The notes below the pieces were generated by a model. It made no database searches and was not told where the DNA came from. It saw only the letters and a program-made list of their open reading frames with translations. A DNA stretch of 6,525 nt from Candidatus Nanopelagicales bacterium (GTDB lineage Bacteria > Actinomycetota > Actinomycetes > S36-B12). Position numbers and translations under genes: made by a program. Shown here one piece after another: positions 6,301-6,525 of this stretch. The stretch is from positions 1 to 6,525 of the forward strand of contig CALKMY010000187.1 of assembly GCA_938091275.1 (NCBI GenBank). Reading direction: 5' to 3'. Each line of letters opens with the position of its first letter. Within the stretch, counting starts at the first letter, position 1.

Positions 6301-6525
6301 AATGAAAGCAAGTGACCGAGTTCGATCGGAGATGTCGGTCCTGGGTTTGGACGTCAGCGCCCATGTGGTGGATTTCTACAAGGATCTATTGAGCGAGATG
6401 CGCGCCACTGCTGCCTGCGATCTACTGAAGCAAAGATCCGGTAGTGACGTATGGGTCGCCGGTGTCAAAGTCGCAATTCAAAGTCCCCCCGTGCGTAGTG
6501 GGCGGCGAGTGATCTTCGTAACCCT
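3392..6525 (+). CDS. DnaE-family DNA polymerase (accessory, probably error-prone type), C-terminus missing
   Basis: This is a C-family DNA polymerase alpha subunit; 1044 codons are visible and the C-terminus lies beyond the window. Domain order: PHP (about 8-240), palm with RGSGAGS at 406-412 and the acidic triad PDIDID (D445, D447, D449) plus D602 in LKLDVLG, fingers with GCFQIES at 650-656, ISLFRPGPVKSDM and SFGFCKAHAAAFA (K794, H796), tandem HhH (about 865-915), and the start of an OB fold. QLSFDLL at 950-956 is a candidate sliding-clamp motif. The PHP site keeps H10-x-H12 and D45 but has R46, D71 and R233 where active PHP domains usually carry His, Glu and His, so proofreading by this domain is unlikely. 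The wording matches the accessory DnaE of Streptomyces as I recall it, not the replicative one. The start is GTG at 3392, 2 nt after the HEPN stop, with no strong ribosome site, which suggests coupling. Upstream PafBC and LexA sites imply damage induction and a translesion role. Confidence 0.9.
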   Translation, partial: MGVASPPFAHLHVASSHSLRYGATLPELLVQRSAELGQSIVALTDRDGLYAAVRWVRECSRLGIRPVLGVDIAVEATQAARVHPDVQARTPARGGRWIDETRPRVLLLATGSRGWASLCRLVSAAHIGDHTARGEPWVPWSALREHSEGIVVILGADSEVGRYLADERATLAEAATRPWRAVFDRYLAIGVTSHRQPGFPLRRRHRYSTATAARMLGWAREQRLPAVVTNAVRYAHPDQAGIAEVLDASRLLVPLSSPRLERQQGAHAYVKSGQEMAEIAAEIAHASGGQDERGGQRLLEDTWHLAQYCALDSGRDLGLGEVFVPELDVLLGREIPDAVAEAATLLRHRCAAAIPDRYSKDERSQAEHRLDAELRTITSLGFSGYFLTVAEVVDMVRDRGIRVAARGSGAGSLVTHLLGISGVDPIRHGLLMERFLSPLRRVLPDIDIDVESARRLEVYDLIRDRFGDDRVASVSMMETYRVRHAVRDVGAALGMDVGEVDAFAKAFPHVRARQARSALSDLPELRNSHIGQLANDGQLDHFLDLVEGLDGLPRDIAMHPCGVVLSDATLLDRTPVESSAAGYHMSHFDKHDVEHMGLLKLDVLGVRMQSAIAHAIAEAENNTGESIELDDRQLDDPKTFELIRSTKTLGCFQIESPGQRELLGKFAPDRFSDLIIDISLFRPGPVKSDMVTPFLMARQGWCAPEYPHSDLESILHETYGVVVFHEQVLRIIATMTGCSLAEADECRRSMGSPDGQDDVRAWFYPTAINHGYDVPTVERVWEILRAFASFGFCKAHAAAFALPTYQSAWLKAHYPAAFYCGILTHDPGMYPKRLLLDDARVHGIRVLGIDVNISGDAYRVEGTDAQAIRVPLTEVAGISEHEVQRLIDRRPFSSLSDAIGRAELSRPVAENLVVTGAFDALHPAPVTRRDLLLQVADIDRHTRSTGIDTQLSFDLLGSTAECVPITGLPEMKASDRVRSEMSVLGLDVSAHVVDFYKDLLSEMRATAACDLLKQRSGSDVWVAGVKVAIQSPPVRSGRRVIFVT
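4220..4243 (+). repeat. 12-bp tandem duplication inside the polymerase gene
   Basis: GCGGAGATCGCA is followed directly by GCGGAGATCGCC, encoding AEIA twice. It is in frame and lies between the PHP and palm domains. Confidence 0.6.
5274..5300 (+). repeat. Direct repeat with 15-bp period inside the polymerase gene
   Basis: AACTTGATGATC occurs at 5274-5285 and 5289-5300. The 15-bp period keeps the frame and gives LDDRQ-LDDPK just before the fingers domain. Confidence 0.6.

Noticed and set aside
1..6525. CRISPR arrays, insertion sequences, att sites, rRNA
   Set aside because: No regularly spaced repeats, transposase motifs, long terminal inverted repeats or rRNA-like stretches were seen.

Overview
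The window looks like chromosomal DNA from a high-GC actinobacterium, most likely in the Mycobacteriales. By eye its base composition is about 60% GC and falls to roughly 50-55% in the sampled stretches of the last third. Three observations support the order-level guess. The dihydroxy-acid dehydratase closely follows the mycobacterial sequence as I remember it. The HEPN protein belongs to the actinobacterial SAV_6107 family. The operator upstream of it is a perfect actinobacterial LexA box. I do not commit to a genus.

Left part (1-2524), ordinary metabolism. A sulfurtransferase of the SseA/SseB type runs leftward off the window (1-383, minus). It is divergent from ilvD (452-2149, plus), and the two appear to share a symmetrical -10 element in a 68-bp gap; ilvD then looks leaderless. 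A pterin-4a-carbinolamine dehydratase on the minus strand (2180-2485) converges on ilvD with 30 bp between them. A strong Shine-Dalgarno sequence places its start inside the longer open frame.

Right part (2525-6525), a DNA-damage operon. At 2591-2640 a RecA-independent (PafBC-type) damage promoter is followed at once by a perfect SOS/LexA operator. After a leader of about 260 nt with competing hairpins come a SAV_6107-type HEPN protein (2880-3389) and, 2 nt later, a DnaE-family DNA polymerase with a degenerate PHP domain (3392 to beyond the window end). The polymerase has all expected catalytic aspartates and resembles the accessory, mutagenesis-type DnaE of actinobacteria rather than the replicative one.

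The most interesting reading is that a predicted RNase-fold HEPN protein and a probable translesion polymerase are translationally coupled and induced by two DNA-damage pathways. The promoter and coding assignments come directly from the sequence; the joint function is inference.
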